Source: JAQUPP01 sp041649955
GTDB lineage: Bacteria > Patescibacteriota > Patescibacteriia > UBA2591 > JAQUPP01
DNA length: 8,787 nt
Direction of reading: 5' to 3'
Assembly (NCBI GenBank): GCA_041649955.1
Contig: JBAZMD010000025.1
Span: forward strand, 1 to 8,787
Positions 1-6,620 of this stretch are shown one piece after another (position 1 is the first letter of the stretch; each line of letters begins with the position of its first letter). Made by a program: the position numbers and the translations under genes. Under the pieces are notes generated by a model. The model saw nothing but the letters and a program-made list of their open reading frames with translations. It was not told the DNA's origin and did not search any database.

Positions 1-93
1 TCCACTGGAAATGATTATTAGCATACCTTGACTTCCACTGAACCACTGGAAACACAGAAAACTTCCACTGGAACCCCTTGACTTCTTATGGAA
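1..93. repeat. Cluster of TTCCA-N-TGGAA palindromic repeats
   Basis: The perfect unit TTCCACTGGAA lies at 63-73. A copy cut by the window edge lies at 1-10 (TCCACTGGAA). Degenerate copies lie at 33-42 (TTCCACTGAA), 41-51 (AACCACTGGAA) and 83-93 (TTCTTATGGAA). Two copies are preceded by the same CCTTGACTTC string (26-35 and 76-85). Each unit is a 5+1+5 dyad, the size bound by small dimeric repressors such as ribbon-helix-helix proteins, and the first gene downstream encodes such a protein. Units start roughly 20-35 bp apart, apart from the overlapping pair. I infer an operator array controlling the late operon. A packaging recognition site or replication iterons are alternatives that the sequence cannot exclude. 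Confidence 0.7.
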
Positions 94-107
94 ACTAAAA
101 ACAAAAC

Positions 108-119
108 ATTTATAAACTT
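108..119 (+). promoter_or_regulatory. Possible TATA box, distal
   Basis: ATTTATAAACTT follows an A-rich stretch (AAAACAAAAC) that could act as a BRE. The box is about 90 nt before the first ATG, so a transcript from here would have a leader of around 65 nt containing the whole AAT tract. The surroundings are so AT-rich that chance matches are likely. Confidence 0.35.
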
Positions 120-151
120 TATTTAATTAAATAATACATAAATAAACTATA

Positions 152-464
<313 letters not shown>

Positions 465-647
465 ATGGCTAATGTAGAATTTTCAGGAGATTTTCAAAAA
501 GCGAGTTTAGAGCAGATTAATTCAGTTAAAAAAGCATCTTTAATTAATGCCTTAGGAAAAGAAGAAGTTGAAGACACTATTGATGAGATGAAAAAATTTT
601 TTGAATTAAATAAAAAAGAGATAATAAATGCCCAAAGGAAAAATTAA
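465..647 (+). CDS. Small helical protein of unknown function
   Basis: The 60-aa product is charged and predicted helical through most of its length, with an acidic centre (EEVEDTIDEMKKFF) and a basic C-terminus. The ATG immediately follows the TAA of the upstream gene with no spacer, and the last 20 bases overlap the HNH gene, so translation is probably coupled. There is no recognisable domain. Its position before HNH and TerL makes it another candidate for an accessory packaging factor, but it is short for a terminase small subunit. Reality is supported by the tight packing and a codon usage like its neighbours. Confidence 0.65.
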   Translation: MANVEFSGDFQKASLEQINSVKKASLINALGKEEVEDTIDEMKKFFELNKKEIINAQRKN

Positions 648-942
648 GTTTACAAAAGAGGACAGAGAGTGGGCGAAAGCGGTGAAAGAACGAGATGGGT
701 GGGCTTGTGTTGTTTGTGGAGACACCAACCGCCCAAACGCTCACCACGTCATAGTAAGAGAAAACCACGATACGAAGCTCGACGTAAACAACGGCTTAAC
801 TCTCTGCGCAACTCACCACTTCTTTAACCGGCAAGTCTCAGCCCACAACAACCCACTCGGGCTTTTTATGTGGATGGAGATACATCGCCCAGAGCAGTTA
901 GAATATTTAAGAGCTAAAATGAGAGATATTTTGGAATGTTAG
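628..942 (+). CDS. HNH endonuclease associated with terminase
   Basis: The 104-aa product has the complete HNH layout: CVVC (27-30) as the first half of a zinc knuckle, the AHH motif (38-40) with the catalytic histidine, DVNNGLTLC (52-60) with the central asparagine, and the second knuckle CATHH (60-64). The usual CxxC-H ending is here CxxHH, so the zinc ligands are probably C27, C30, C60 and H63, with H64 as the metal-site histidine. In tailed phages a small HNH protein encoded next to the terminase large subunit takes part in genome cleavage and packaging. The 7-nt overlap with TerL supports the same role here. The middle of the gene (about 660-860) is clearly richer in G+C than the flanking small ORFs, about half of bases in 721-840, so it may have a separate history. 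Confidence 0.9.
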   Translation: MPKGKIKFTKEDREWAKAVKERDGWACVVCGDTNRPNAHHVIVRENHDTKLDVNNGLTLCATHHFFNRQVSAHNNPLGLFMWMEIHRPEQLEYLRAKMRDILEC

Positions 943-2234
943 AAACTAAGTGGGCTTATCCACAAATGGACGAGTGGCAGAAAGAAGTTTTAGAATATCA
1001 AGGAAACTTAGTTTTAATGTGTGGGCGTCAAGTTGGCAAATCAGAAATAATGGCGAAGAAGATTGCAGAATATCTTTTAAACAATCCTAAAAAAAAATTA
1101 ATGATTATCTCAGGAGTAGAGAGACAGGCATCAGGACTTTATAACAAAGTCTTAGGCTACTTAGAACAATCCCAGCCAAGAGAATTAAAGAGAGGAAAAG
1201 ACAAACCATTAAGAACTCACTTAAAGTTAAAAAACGGAAGTGAGCTATTAACCGAGCCAGTTGGCTTAGACGGAAGTGGGGCAAGACAGCATACTTTACA
1301 CGGAGTAGTTTTCGAGGAAATGCAGTTAATCCCAGAAGACGCATTCGGGGCTATAACTCCTATGTTGCTAACAACTGGCGGATTTATGTGGATGTTAGGC
1401 ACGGCGTGGAGTACAGAGGGCTACGTTTATGAAAGACTATCAGACCCAGACTTCAAAGTTTTCAGAATTAACTCCGAAGAAGTCGCGGAACTTAGACCCG
1501 AACCCCAACGAACAATTATGCTTAAACATTTAGAAAAGGAAAGAGAAAGGTTAGGCGAAGCTATGTATGGGCAAGAATATCTCGCCATCCCGAGCGAAAA
1601 AATAAGACAGATTTTCTCGGACGCTTTGATTAAAAAATGCCAAAGACTAAAACGGAGAGAAATAATAATTAAAGAACATAGGCACGTTTGCGGAGTAGAC
1701 CCCGCTGGACTTGGGGAAGATGAGGGGGCTATCACAATTCTTGACACAGAAGATAAAGAAAAAATAATACAAACAGAATTTATAATTACAAATAAATTAA
1801 TGACTACGCAAACCACAGACAAAATAATAGAACTTGACAAGAGATATGATTTTGAAAAAATCTACGTAGATGATGGGGGGGTTGGTTTCGGCGTTTTCTC
1901 TGAACTATTGAGAGACGACAGCACGCGAGGAAAAACGGAAGCACTAAACAACTCACAAAGAAGCCTAACACGAGACGAGAGCAGAAAAACAAAAATCCTA
2001 AAAGAAGATTTATATATTAATCTCCTTAGACTTATGGAACGAGGAAAGATTAAGCTTTTAGATGACGCTGAAATTAGAGAGAGCTTAAAATCGTGCAAGT
2101 TCGAGTACCACGAAACAACAAAAAAAATGTTAATTACCTCAAATTATAACCATCCAGTTGAAAGTTTAATTAGGTCCGCGTGGGACGCAGAAAGCAAAGA
2201 TTTAAATCTCAAAATATATTCAATTAAAGTATAA
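936..2234 (+). CDS. terL: Terminase large subunit (ATPase and nuclease)
   Basis: The 432-aa product is the DNA-packaging motor. The ATPase domain has Walker A GRQVGKS (30-36), a Walker B-type hydrophobic strand ending in acidic residues (VVFEE, 124-128) and a coupling motif LGTAWS (154-159). The nuclease domain follows: GVDPAG (253-258) with D255 as the first metal ligand, an acidic pair at D312-D313 (YVDDGG), and a C-terminal NHPVESLIRSAW (405-416) that corresponds to the usual H-D-D-x-x-D-A segment. The second-last Walker B position is E127, where D is commoner. Length is normal to short for the family. The ATG at 936 lies inside the end of the HNH gene (7-nt overlap), and the stop overlaps the next ATG by one base (TAATG). 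Two homopolymers lie in the gene, A9 at 1089-1097 and G7 at 1875-1881, but the frame is intact through both. Confidence 0.95.
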   Translation: MLETKWAYPQMDEWQKEVLEYQGNLVLMCGRQVGKSEIMAKKIAEYLLNNPKKKLMIISGVERQASGLYNKVLGYLEQSQPRELKRGKDKPLRTHLKLKNGSELLTEPVGLDGSGARQHTLHGVVFEEMQLIPEDAFGAITPMLLTTGGFMWMLGTAWSTEGYVYERLSDPDFKVFRINSEEVAELRPEPQRTIMLKHLEKERERLGEAMYGQEYLAIPSEKIRQIFSDALIKKCQRLKRREIIIKEHRHVCGVDPAGLGEDEGAITILDTEDKEKIIQTEFIITNKLMTTQTTDKIIELDKRYDFEKIYVDDGGVGFGVFSELLRDDSTRGKTEALNNSQRSLTRDESRKTKILKEDLYINLLRLMERGKIKLLDDAEIRESLKSCKFEYHETTKKMLITSNYNHPVESLIRSAWDAESKDLNLKIYSIKV

Positions 2235-2410
2235 TGGAATTTAAAGATAAATATTCAACAAAAGAGGGAGAATTATATGAGAAAAAAGGCGACGATGATG
2301 AGGTTCTTATTTCATTCAAAAAAAAGGTTATTTCCGACGACGCTTTCGCTCTCGGGGATATAATACAAGATTTAATAAATAAAATAGAACACCTTCGGTT
2401 AACAAAATAA
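2234..2410 (+). CDS. Small charged protein of unknown function (58 aa)
   Basis: This short ORF exactly fills the space between TerL and the following gene. It begins MEFKDKYSTK and ends IEHLRLTK, with an acidic stretch GDDDE at 19-23 and a predicted C-terminal helix (LGDIIQDLINKIEHL). Both ends are TAATG overlaps of one base, the same junction used elsewhere in this operon, which is strong evidence that it is translated. No domain is recognised. The C-terminal amphipathic helix suggests a binding partner or oligomer, possibly terminase or the following virion protein. That is inference from position only. Confidence 0.75.
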   Translation: MEFKDKYSTKEGELYEKKGDDDEVLISFKKKVISDDAFALGDIIQDLINKIEHLRLTK

Positions 2411-2793
2411 TGGTAGAAGCAGGAACTTTATGCGGACAGACAGACGTCGCAAAAAAAGCAGGTGCTAACGCGTCAGCTACATCAGTTGCAGAAGCTTACA
2501 CCAATGTTTTCATTAAGGAAGCAGAGGGATTATTATGCACCGCTTCGAGATATGATTGGGTGACTAACTACGCTTCTATTTCAACAATCGGAAAAGAAAT
2601 ATTGAGAGACGCAGTCGCGAGTTATTCAGCTGTAAAAGTTATTTCTTATGATATGTCAGGATTTACATCGCGACAAGAAGCTTTAATTATGATAAATATT
2701 CTTTGGGCTTGTTGGAGCGAGACGATGCGACTTTTAACAAAGGATAACAATTACAGAGATTTCATATTGACTGGCTCGGGAGATGTTGACTAA
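2410..2793 (+). CDS. Putative helical virion protein (head-tail connector candidate)
   Basis: The 127-aa product is predicted mostly helical. Notable segments are AYTNVFIKEAEGLL (29-42), RYDWVTNYASIS (47-58), a long helix KEILRDAVASYSAVKVI (62-78), DMSGFTSRQEALIMIN (81-96) and a final helix with WACWSE (99-104). Small helical proteins of about 100-130 aa encoded near terL and portal are often adaptor or connector proteins of the head-tail joint, and the EAE...Y...A pattern is compatible with this. The assignment is weak, because such adaptors usually lie after the major capsid gene. It is joined to both neighbours by one-base TAATG overlaps and shares an operon with the beta-rich protein that follows, so the two may work together. 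Confidence 0.4.
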   Translation: MVEAGTLCGQTDVAKKAGANASATSVAEAYTNVFIKEAEGLLCTASRYDWVTNYASISTIGKEILRDAVASYSAVKVISYDMSGFTSRQEALIMINILWACWSETMRLLTKDNNYRDFILTGSGDVD

Positions 2794-3395
2794 TGGCTGA
2801 AAATTTACCTGTTAATTTTGCTATACCGAGCGAGAGTTCGATTGCATCTTACAACTGGACAGACATAGCAGAGGGAACAGGAGTAAGAGTAATTCAAGGT
2901 TTCAATACAGAAACAGCGTCGGGAAAATTACACCATCTAAGTGCGTATGCTACTGAAAGCAATAATGTAGAAACAAGGTTAACAACAGGAGACGACACTC
3001 TCACATTCAATATGTCTGTTTTCAATCATCCACAGAGAATAGGTGGAACAGGGATAATTCAATTTGCTGGGAGATTTGAGACAGGAGTAGGTGGGAGTAT
3101 GTCTGTTTTCGTCGCTAAATTATATAAAGTTTCAACAGCGACGACAGAGTTATGTTCTGTGTCTTTACCTCTTGCTGGTTCCGACGCAACGAGAAGATAC
3201 GTAGCCCCGCTGACTATTCCAGCAACTCATTTCAAAAAAGGCGATTACTTACGATTGACAATTAATGTCAAGTATAATGCAGGTGCTTTCACAATCGGAC
3301 ACGACCCAGCAAACAAAGACGGAACATATATTACCCCAGCATCAACTTATTCAACTAAATTCGAATTACTAATTCCATTCAAACTTGACTTATGA
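2793..3395 (+). CDS. Beta-rich putative virion protein
   Basis: The 200-aa product alternates short hydrophobic strands with Gly/Thr/Ser-rich turns over its whole length and has almost no predicted helix. It opens with NFAIPSESSIASYNWTDIAEG (8-28). The C-terminal half has THFKKGDYLRLTINVKY (145-161) followed by GHDPANKDGT (169-178), a strand-loop-strand pattern common in jelly-roll-like phage structural proteins such as collar, fibre or decoration proteins. No signal peptide or membrane segment is visible. It starts in a TAATG overlap with the preceding gene and ends with a 4-nt ATGA overlap into the portal gene. A structural role is likely from fold style and location, but the exact virion site cannot be given. 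Confidence 0.5.
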   Translation: MAENLPVNFAIPSESSIASYNWTDIAEGTGVRVIQGFNTETASGKLHHLSAYATESNNVETRLTTGDDTLTFNMSVFNHPQRIGGTGIIQFAGRFETGVGGSMSVFVAKLYKVSTATTELCSVSLPLAGSDATRRYVAPLTIPATHFKKGDYLRLTINVKYNAGAFTIGHDPANKDGTYITPASTYSTKFELLIPFKLDL

Positions 3396-4468
3396 GCGAA
3401 CTTAATATTTCAGCTTCGACGACAACAGATTTCACAAACGTAGTTCCCGACTTCATAGTTAACGCAAAAGCTTTAGACGCAGTTTCTCACAATCAAGATG
3501 AGAGCTACTGGTATTTCTCCGACGCAACACAAAGATACGGCTATTATCTAAGCATTCCTGAGATATTTTCCGCTGCGAATGCTATGGCGACTTGGGCTTT
3601 TGGGGCTGGTTGGAGTACAGATGATATGCAATTAAAGCAAGAATTAATGCACGTTAAAGGTATGGGAAAAGATACTTTTGCTAAGATTATATGGAACCAC
3701 GAAGTTGTTAAGCTCATCGTCGGAGATGCTTTTATCGAAGTGAAAAGAAAAGAAAATAAGATTATCAATATGATACCAATTTCCCCAGAACGTATTCGTG
3801 TCGTCTTCAATCAAGAGGGAATGATTAAGCGATACGATACTTGGAATGGAAAAGAGTGGAGAGCGATAAAAAAAGAGGATATGCTCCACTCATCTAATAA
3901 AAGACTTGGTGACCAACTTCACGGGACAAGCCAAATCGAAGCTTCGAAGTTCATTATCGACGCAAGAAACGAGGCATTATCCGACGAGAGAATTATAAAA
4001 CATCGAGACAAGGCGTTAGGTATCGCCTACGTTCAGACAGACAAGGCAGGAAAGATAGCGAGTGCGAGTTCAGCAGTCGAGACAGCAATAAAAAACGGCG
4101 AAATGCTAATCTTACCGAAAGATACTATGGAAATTCAACCTTACCCGTCAAGAAGTTCTGAAGATAGAACTGGCTGGATTTCATATTTGGAAAATTTCTT
4201 TTATCAAGTTTTTGGGGTGCCGAGAAGCATAGCAACCAGCGACGGCACGAGTGAAGTTGGTGGAAAAATGGGGAATGTGAATTTCGAGCCAACTTACGCA
4301 AAGGAACGAATAGATATGGAAGATGACTTATGGGCACAACAATCAATCAAAATTAAATTCGAAAAGCAGGCGTCTTTAGGTGGCTTAGTCCAAGACAATA
4401 TGGCTAAGAATGTCGGAGAGACAAACATACAACCTAATGATGTAACTGCTACGATGGCGAGAGAATAA
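3392..4468 (+). CDS. Portal protein
   Basis: The 358-aa product carries the portal signature in order: GDAFIEV (111-117), PISPERIRVV (129-138), the KKEDMLH strand (160-166) followed by GTSQIEA (178-184), and the helix-turn FFYQVFGVPRSIA (269-281) with the polar DGTSEVG segment after it. In the HK97/SPP1-type family these belong to the wing and stem regions of the dodecameric ring at the packaging vertex. The protein is short for the family (often 400-500 aa). The N-terminus and the C-terminal crown are the parts that look reduced. The start overlaps the preceding stop by 4 nt (ATGA), and the stop overlaps the next ATG by one base. It works with TerL in DNA packaging and with the head proteins encoded from 7096 on. 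Confidence 0.85.
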   Translation: MSELNISASTTTDFTNVVPDFIVNAKALDAVSHNQDESYWYFSDATQRYGYYLSIPEIFSAANAMATWAFGAGWSTDDMQLKQELMHVKGMGKDTFAKIIWNHEVVKLIVGDAFIEVKRKENKIINMIPISPERIRVVFNQEGMIKRYDTWNGKEWRAIKKEDMLHSSNKRLGDQLHGTSQIEASKFIIDARNEALSDERIIKHRDKALGIAYVQTDKAGKIASASSAVETAIKNGEMLILPKDTMEIQPYPSRSSEDRTGWISYLENFFYQVFGVPRSIATSDGTSEVGGKMGNVNFEPTYAKERIDMEDDLWAQQSIKIKFEKQASLGGLVQDNMAKNVGETNIQPNDVTATMARE

Positions 4469-5361
4469 TGGCAAGAAGAATAAGAAACACCGCAACATTA
4501 ACTAACCAACAGCGAAACGCAGGCTGGACAATAGATAGCTACGGGCAGAGAGTATCCCCAACAGGAGAAGTGCTTAGTGCTTCTGTAAACATTATTACAG
4601 ACGCAAGAACAGGACAAACTAGAGTTGCGAGAAGTGCAGACTATCCAACAAATCAAATACCTGAAAGTCGAGCTTCGTTAGTGCAAAAACAAGCAGTTCA
4701 AAATTATATTCAAGGAACAGGTGGGATGCTACCACAACAACAAGAACAACAAGCATCTCCAACAACTCAACCAACAACTCAACCAACAACTCAACCAACA
4801 ACTCAACCAACAAAGACAAAAGCACCGCAAGCAGTCCCTACATTAGCAGGAATTTCAGCAGGCGAAAACCCCTTTTTTCAAGAGACACAAATACAAGAAG
4901 CTTTTCTTGAAGCATCCGATGTCGAAGGAAGTGTAATTGATCCCGTCGCCCAAACCAAGAGACAATTAATTGTATTACCGCAAGTCACACAGGTCGTTCT
5001 TGGAATAGTCGACCAAATCAGAGCATTATCAACACTTGGCGGACGAGACACCATTAAAATTCAAGAAGCAAGAAATATTTACAATAATTTAAAAACCGGA
5101 TTAAAACTTCAAATTGATAATGTCGCTATGGGCGGAGATGAGACAGACGCACTAAATAATCTACGTGACGCTGTTAATGCTAATAATTTAATCGAAAGAA
5201 CCGCACACAGAAAAGGAGTAGATAATTTATTGTATTGGTTTAGGGGCGGGCAAGAGTTAGAAATAGAAGCAGAAGTTAATATACAAGAATTAGAAGATTT
5301 AAGGGACCAATTAATTGTTGCAATCCGAACTAAACAAATGAGACAAGCAGGATTATTATGA
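4468..5361 (+). CDS. Putative virion-associated protein with TTQP repeat linker
   Basis: The 297-aa product has three parts. Residues 1-86 are basic and mixed, rich in Arg, Thr and Asn. Residues 87-120 are low complexity: a Gln-rich stretch, then four exact TTQP repeats (99-114), then Lys/Pro. Residues 130-297 are predicted helical, with an amphipathic stretch around VLPQVTQVVLGIVDQI and a strongly charged C-terminus (ELEIEAEVNIQELEDLRDQL). No known domain is recognised. It lies directly after the portal gene, with TAATG coupling before it and ATGA coupling after it. This position often holds a minor head protein, internal or ejected protein, or scaffold, and a flexible Pro/Thr/Gln linker between two parts fits such roles. 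Confidence 0.45.
   Translation: MARRIRNTATLTNQQRNAGWTIDSYGQRVSPTGEVLSASVNIITDARTGQTRVARSADYPTNQIPESRASLVQKQAVQNYIQGTGGMLPQQQEQQASPTTQPTTQPTTQPTTQPTKTKAPQAVPTLAGISAGENPFFQETQIQEAFLEASDVEGSVIDPVAQTKRQLIVLPQVTQVVLGIVDQIRALSTLGGRDTIKIQEARNIYNNLKTGLKLQIDNVAMGGDETDALNNLRDAVNANNLIERTAHRKGVDNLLYWFRGGQELEIEAEVNIQELEDLRDQLIVAIRTKQMRQAGLL
4762..4809 (+). repeat. Four exact tandem 12-bp units ACAACTCAACCA
   Basis: The unit encodes Thr-Thr-Gln-Pro and is repeated four times without a mismatch, flanked by partial matches (CCA before, ACAA after). Perfect nucleotide identity, not only protein identity, implies recent slippage expansion. Unit length is a multiple of three, so copy changes lengthen or shorten the linker and keep the frame. 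Confidence 0.97.
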
Positions 5362-5438
5362 GCTGGAAAACAATTTTGATTATTTCTGGTATCTGGACTT
5401 TTCTGTCATTGATAATTTTGCTTTCTGCTTTCTTCTGA
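5358..5438 (+). CDS. 26-aa single-pass membrane micropeptide
   Basis: The ORF begins MSWKTILIISGIW and ends LSAFF. After a four-residue start it is almost entirely hydrophobic, enough for one transmembrane helix. It fills the space between two larger genes: its ATG lies in a 4-nt ATGA overlap with the stop of the previous gene, and its stop lies two bases before the next ATG. Junctions of this exact kind are used by other genes of the operon. Tiny one-helix proteins in viral operons often act in lysis or in regulating a holin, and the next gene encodes a two-helix membrane protein. Function here is unproven. Confidence 0.6.
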   Translation: MSWKTILIISGIWTFLSLIILLSAFF

Positions 5439-5440
5439 AA

Positions 5441-5674
5441 ATGAATAGCGAAGTAATTTTTTTGTTTAAAGTTTTAAGAAATGGATTGATTTTAGCTGGA
5501 CTTTATTTTTTCTCTATCTGGGCGTCAAATGCAGACATCACTTTTTTAATTTGTAAACCAATTTTTGTTTTTCTCGGAACTTATGTTTTTACTGAATTAG
5601 CGACGAGATACGGAATACATAAAGAATTATCAAAATCAAAAATAAAGCGGAGTTTCACAACTCTGATATTGTAA
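5441..5674 (+). CDS. Small two-helix membrane protein (holin-like candidate)
   Basis: The 77-aa product has two predicted transmembrane helices, about residues 13-29 (RNGLILAGLYFFSIWA region) and 33-52 (ITFLICKPIFVFLGTYVF region), separated by a short polar turn. A basic tail with several Lys and Arg at 61-70 probably faces the cytoplasm. Size, two helices and a charged tail match the general architecture of holins, but no family is recognised and the helices could serve another membrane task. It follows the 26-aa membrane peptide by two bases. No Shine-Dalgarno is visible, so translation may be coupled. Confidence 0.6.
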   Translation: MNSEVIFLFKVLRNGLILAGLYFFSIWASNADITFLICKPIFVFLGTYVFTELATRYGIHKELSKSKIKRSFTTLIL

Positions 5675-5684
5675 GGGGGTTAAT

Positions 5685-5975
5685 ATGGTAGAAAATAATG
5701 AAAAAGTCGCAAGTGAAACAGCAACTCAAAATAGCGATGCAGGGAATAAGCCCGCAGAGCCTGATAAGATTGAACGAGCTGAGCTTGCAGTTAAAAGGAT
5801 GGAAGAAAGCGAAAAACGACTTGACGAAAAAATCGCTAAGTTACAAGAACTCGAAGTCAATCGACTACTGGGAAGCACAGCAGGCGGACACATAGAAAGT
5901 ATGATGACACCTGAACAACACGCACAAGCAGAAGCAAAAAGGAGAGCAGATGAAATCGTTAAAGCGTTTAAGTGA
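5685..5975 (+). CDS. Acidic coiled-coil protein, scaffold candidate
   Basis: The 96-aa product has a polar disordered start (1-27), a long charged heptad-like helix from about 28 to 62 (IERAELAVKRMEESEKRL onward), a glycine break LLGSTAGGH (61-69) and a second short helix with PEQHAQAEAKRRADEIVKAFK. Small, highly soluble, helical proteins with a basic terminal helix and coding position between portal and major capsid are typical of scaffolding proteins in HK97-fold viruses. No protease or capsid delta-domain is visible here, so a separate scaffold would be needed. The GGGGG run 9-13 nt before the ATG (AAGGGGGTTAATATG) is a plausible ribosome binding site and supports this start. The overlapping +2 frame also reads open but lacks a sensible composition. 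Confidence 0.5.
   Translation: MVENNEKVASETATQNSDAGNKPAEPDKIERAELAVKRMEESEKRLDEKIAKLQELEVNRLLGSTAGGHIESMMTPEQHAQAEAKRRADEIVKAFK
5939..5945 (+). promoter_or_regulatory. Shine-Dalgarno for the gene at 5950
   Basis: AAGGAGA lies five to six bases before the ATG at 5950, inside the end of the preceding gene. It decides this start despite the 26-nt overlap, and contrasts with the leaderless or TAATG-type starts upstream. Confidence 0.6.
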
Positions 5976-6171
5976 AGAACAAGCAGTAATCCAAGAAAGA
6001 GAAGCCCTTATCGAAATGTATAAAGCTGGTTTTCTCGACGGCTATTGTGTTACGAAAAAACTTAACAGAAAAAATAAGGACTGGTGGATTAGAATGAATA
6101 AAGAATACAAAAAAGCTTTTTTCACAAGGTTCGAAAAAAAAATAAATAAGGAGTTAAAAAAATGCACTTAA
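5950..6171 (+). CDS. Small basic protein of unknown function
   Basis: The 73-aa product is helical and basic in its second half (many Lys and Arg from residue 36 on). It has a hydrophobic middle segment MYKAGFLDGYCVTKKLN (23-39) and an aromatic motif DWWIRMNKEYKKAFF (44-58). There is no signal peptide and no clear membrane helix. It overlaps the coiled-coil gene by 26 nt and the next gene by 10 nt, each with its own Shine-Dalgarno. No family is recognised. A nucleic-acid or membrane-surface binding role could be imagined from the charge, but nothing specific supports it. Confidence 0.65.
   Translation: MKSLKRLSEEQAVIQEREALIEMYKAGFLDGYCVTKKLNRKNKDWWIRMNKEYKKAFFTRFEKKINKELKKCT
6148..6153 (+). 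promoter_or_regulatory. Shine-Dalgarno for the gene at 6162
   Basis: AAGGAG lies 8 nt before the ATG at 6162, the best match to an anti-16S site in the window. It supports the 10-nt overlapping start of the 152-aa protein. Confidence 0.65.
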
Positions 6172-6620
6172 ACTTTTTTCTGCGCGGAATTGAAAGCCAA
6201 GTTAATATATGGAAAATGTTGGCTCAATCTCAGTTCTGGCAATGGAAAAGAAAAAAACTGAAAACTGGAAAAGACGAGATAACCTTAGTTCAAGGTGCAC
6301 TTCGCCCGTCTATTCTCGGTTCGTATGAATATGTTTTCCCAGAAGAATGTTTACCAGAAGTTCTTGCTGTTCTTGGATTTTCAGAAGAATACGCTAAGGA
6401 TTTTCGATTGAAATTAATTCGTCCAATTTTCAATTCGATAAAAATTAAAAAGAAGGTATGGAGAGAAGCAGAAAAAAAGCAAACGATGATAATCATCGAC
6501 GGCACAACAAGAGGATTAGCAAATTGCGTCGTCGGTGGAGTTCATCTCATCCCAATAGGAATTAAAAAAGATAAAAGAGGAATATGGAAAGAAATAGGAT
6601 ACGAACAAGAAATGCTTTAA
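6162..6620 (+). CDS. Unknown protein, 152 aa
   Basis: The product is mixed alpha/beta with a basic N-terminal helix containing FWQWKRKKLKTGKDE (25-39), a central segment SILGSYEYVFPEECLPEVLAVLGF (50-73), a basic stretch around residues 92-106, and a C-terminal beta-like segment TMIIIDGTTRGLANCVVGG (108-126). No signal peptide or transmembrane helix is evident. I do not recognise the family. It is translated from a clear Shine-Dalgarno and its last 37 bases overlap the next gene. It lies between the candidate scaffold and the capsid genes, so a head or lysis role is possible, but nothing in the residues proves it. Confidence 0.65.
   Translation: MHLNFFLRGIESQVNIWKMLAQSQFWQWKRKKLKTGKDEITLVQGALRPSILGSYEYVFPEECLPEVLAVLGFSEEYAKDFRLKLIRPIFNSIKIKKKVWREAEKKQTMIIIDGTTRGLANCVVGGVHLIPIGIKKDKRGIWKEIGYEQEML

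Noticed and set aside
1..93. CRISPR array
   Set aside because: The repeats are only 11 bp, partly degenerate and irregularly spaced, with no spacer-length units.
1089..1097. Programmed frameshift at the A9 run in terL
   Set aside because: The reading frame continues without interruption through conserved motifs on both sides, so no shift is needed.
1427..1840. Minus-strand open frame of 137 codons inside terL
   Set aside because: It lies opposite a gene with intact catalytic motifs; its translation is Ser/Leu/Ile-rich with no recognisable domain and no promoter or start signal.
4619..4825. Minus-strand frame with LVELLVEL repeats
   Set aside because: The repeat is only the reverse reading of the TTQP-coding 12-bp units; no gene signals are present.
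5698..5895. Second plus-strand frame overlapping the coiled-coil gene
   Set aside because: It is wholly contained in the 5685-5975 gene, has no ribosome binding site of its own and no plausible domain; the other frame has the better start and coiled-coil composition.
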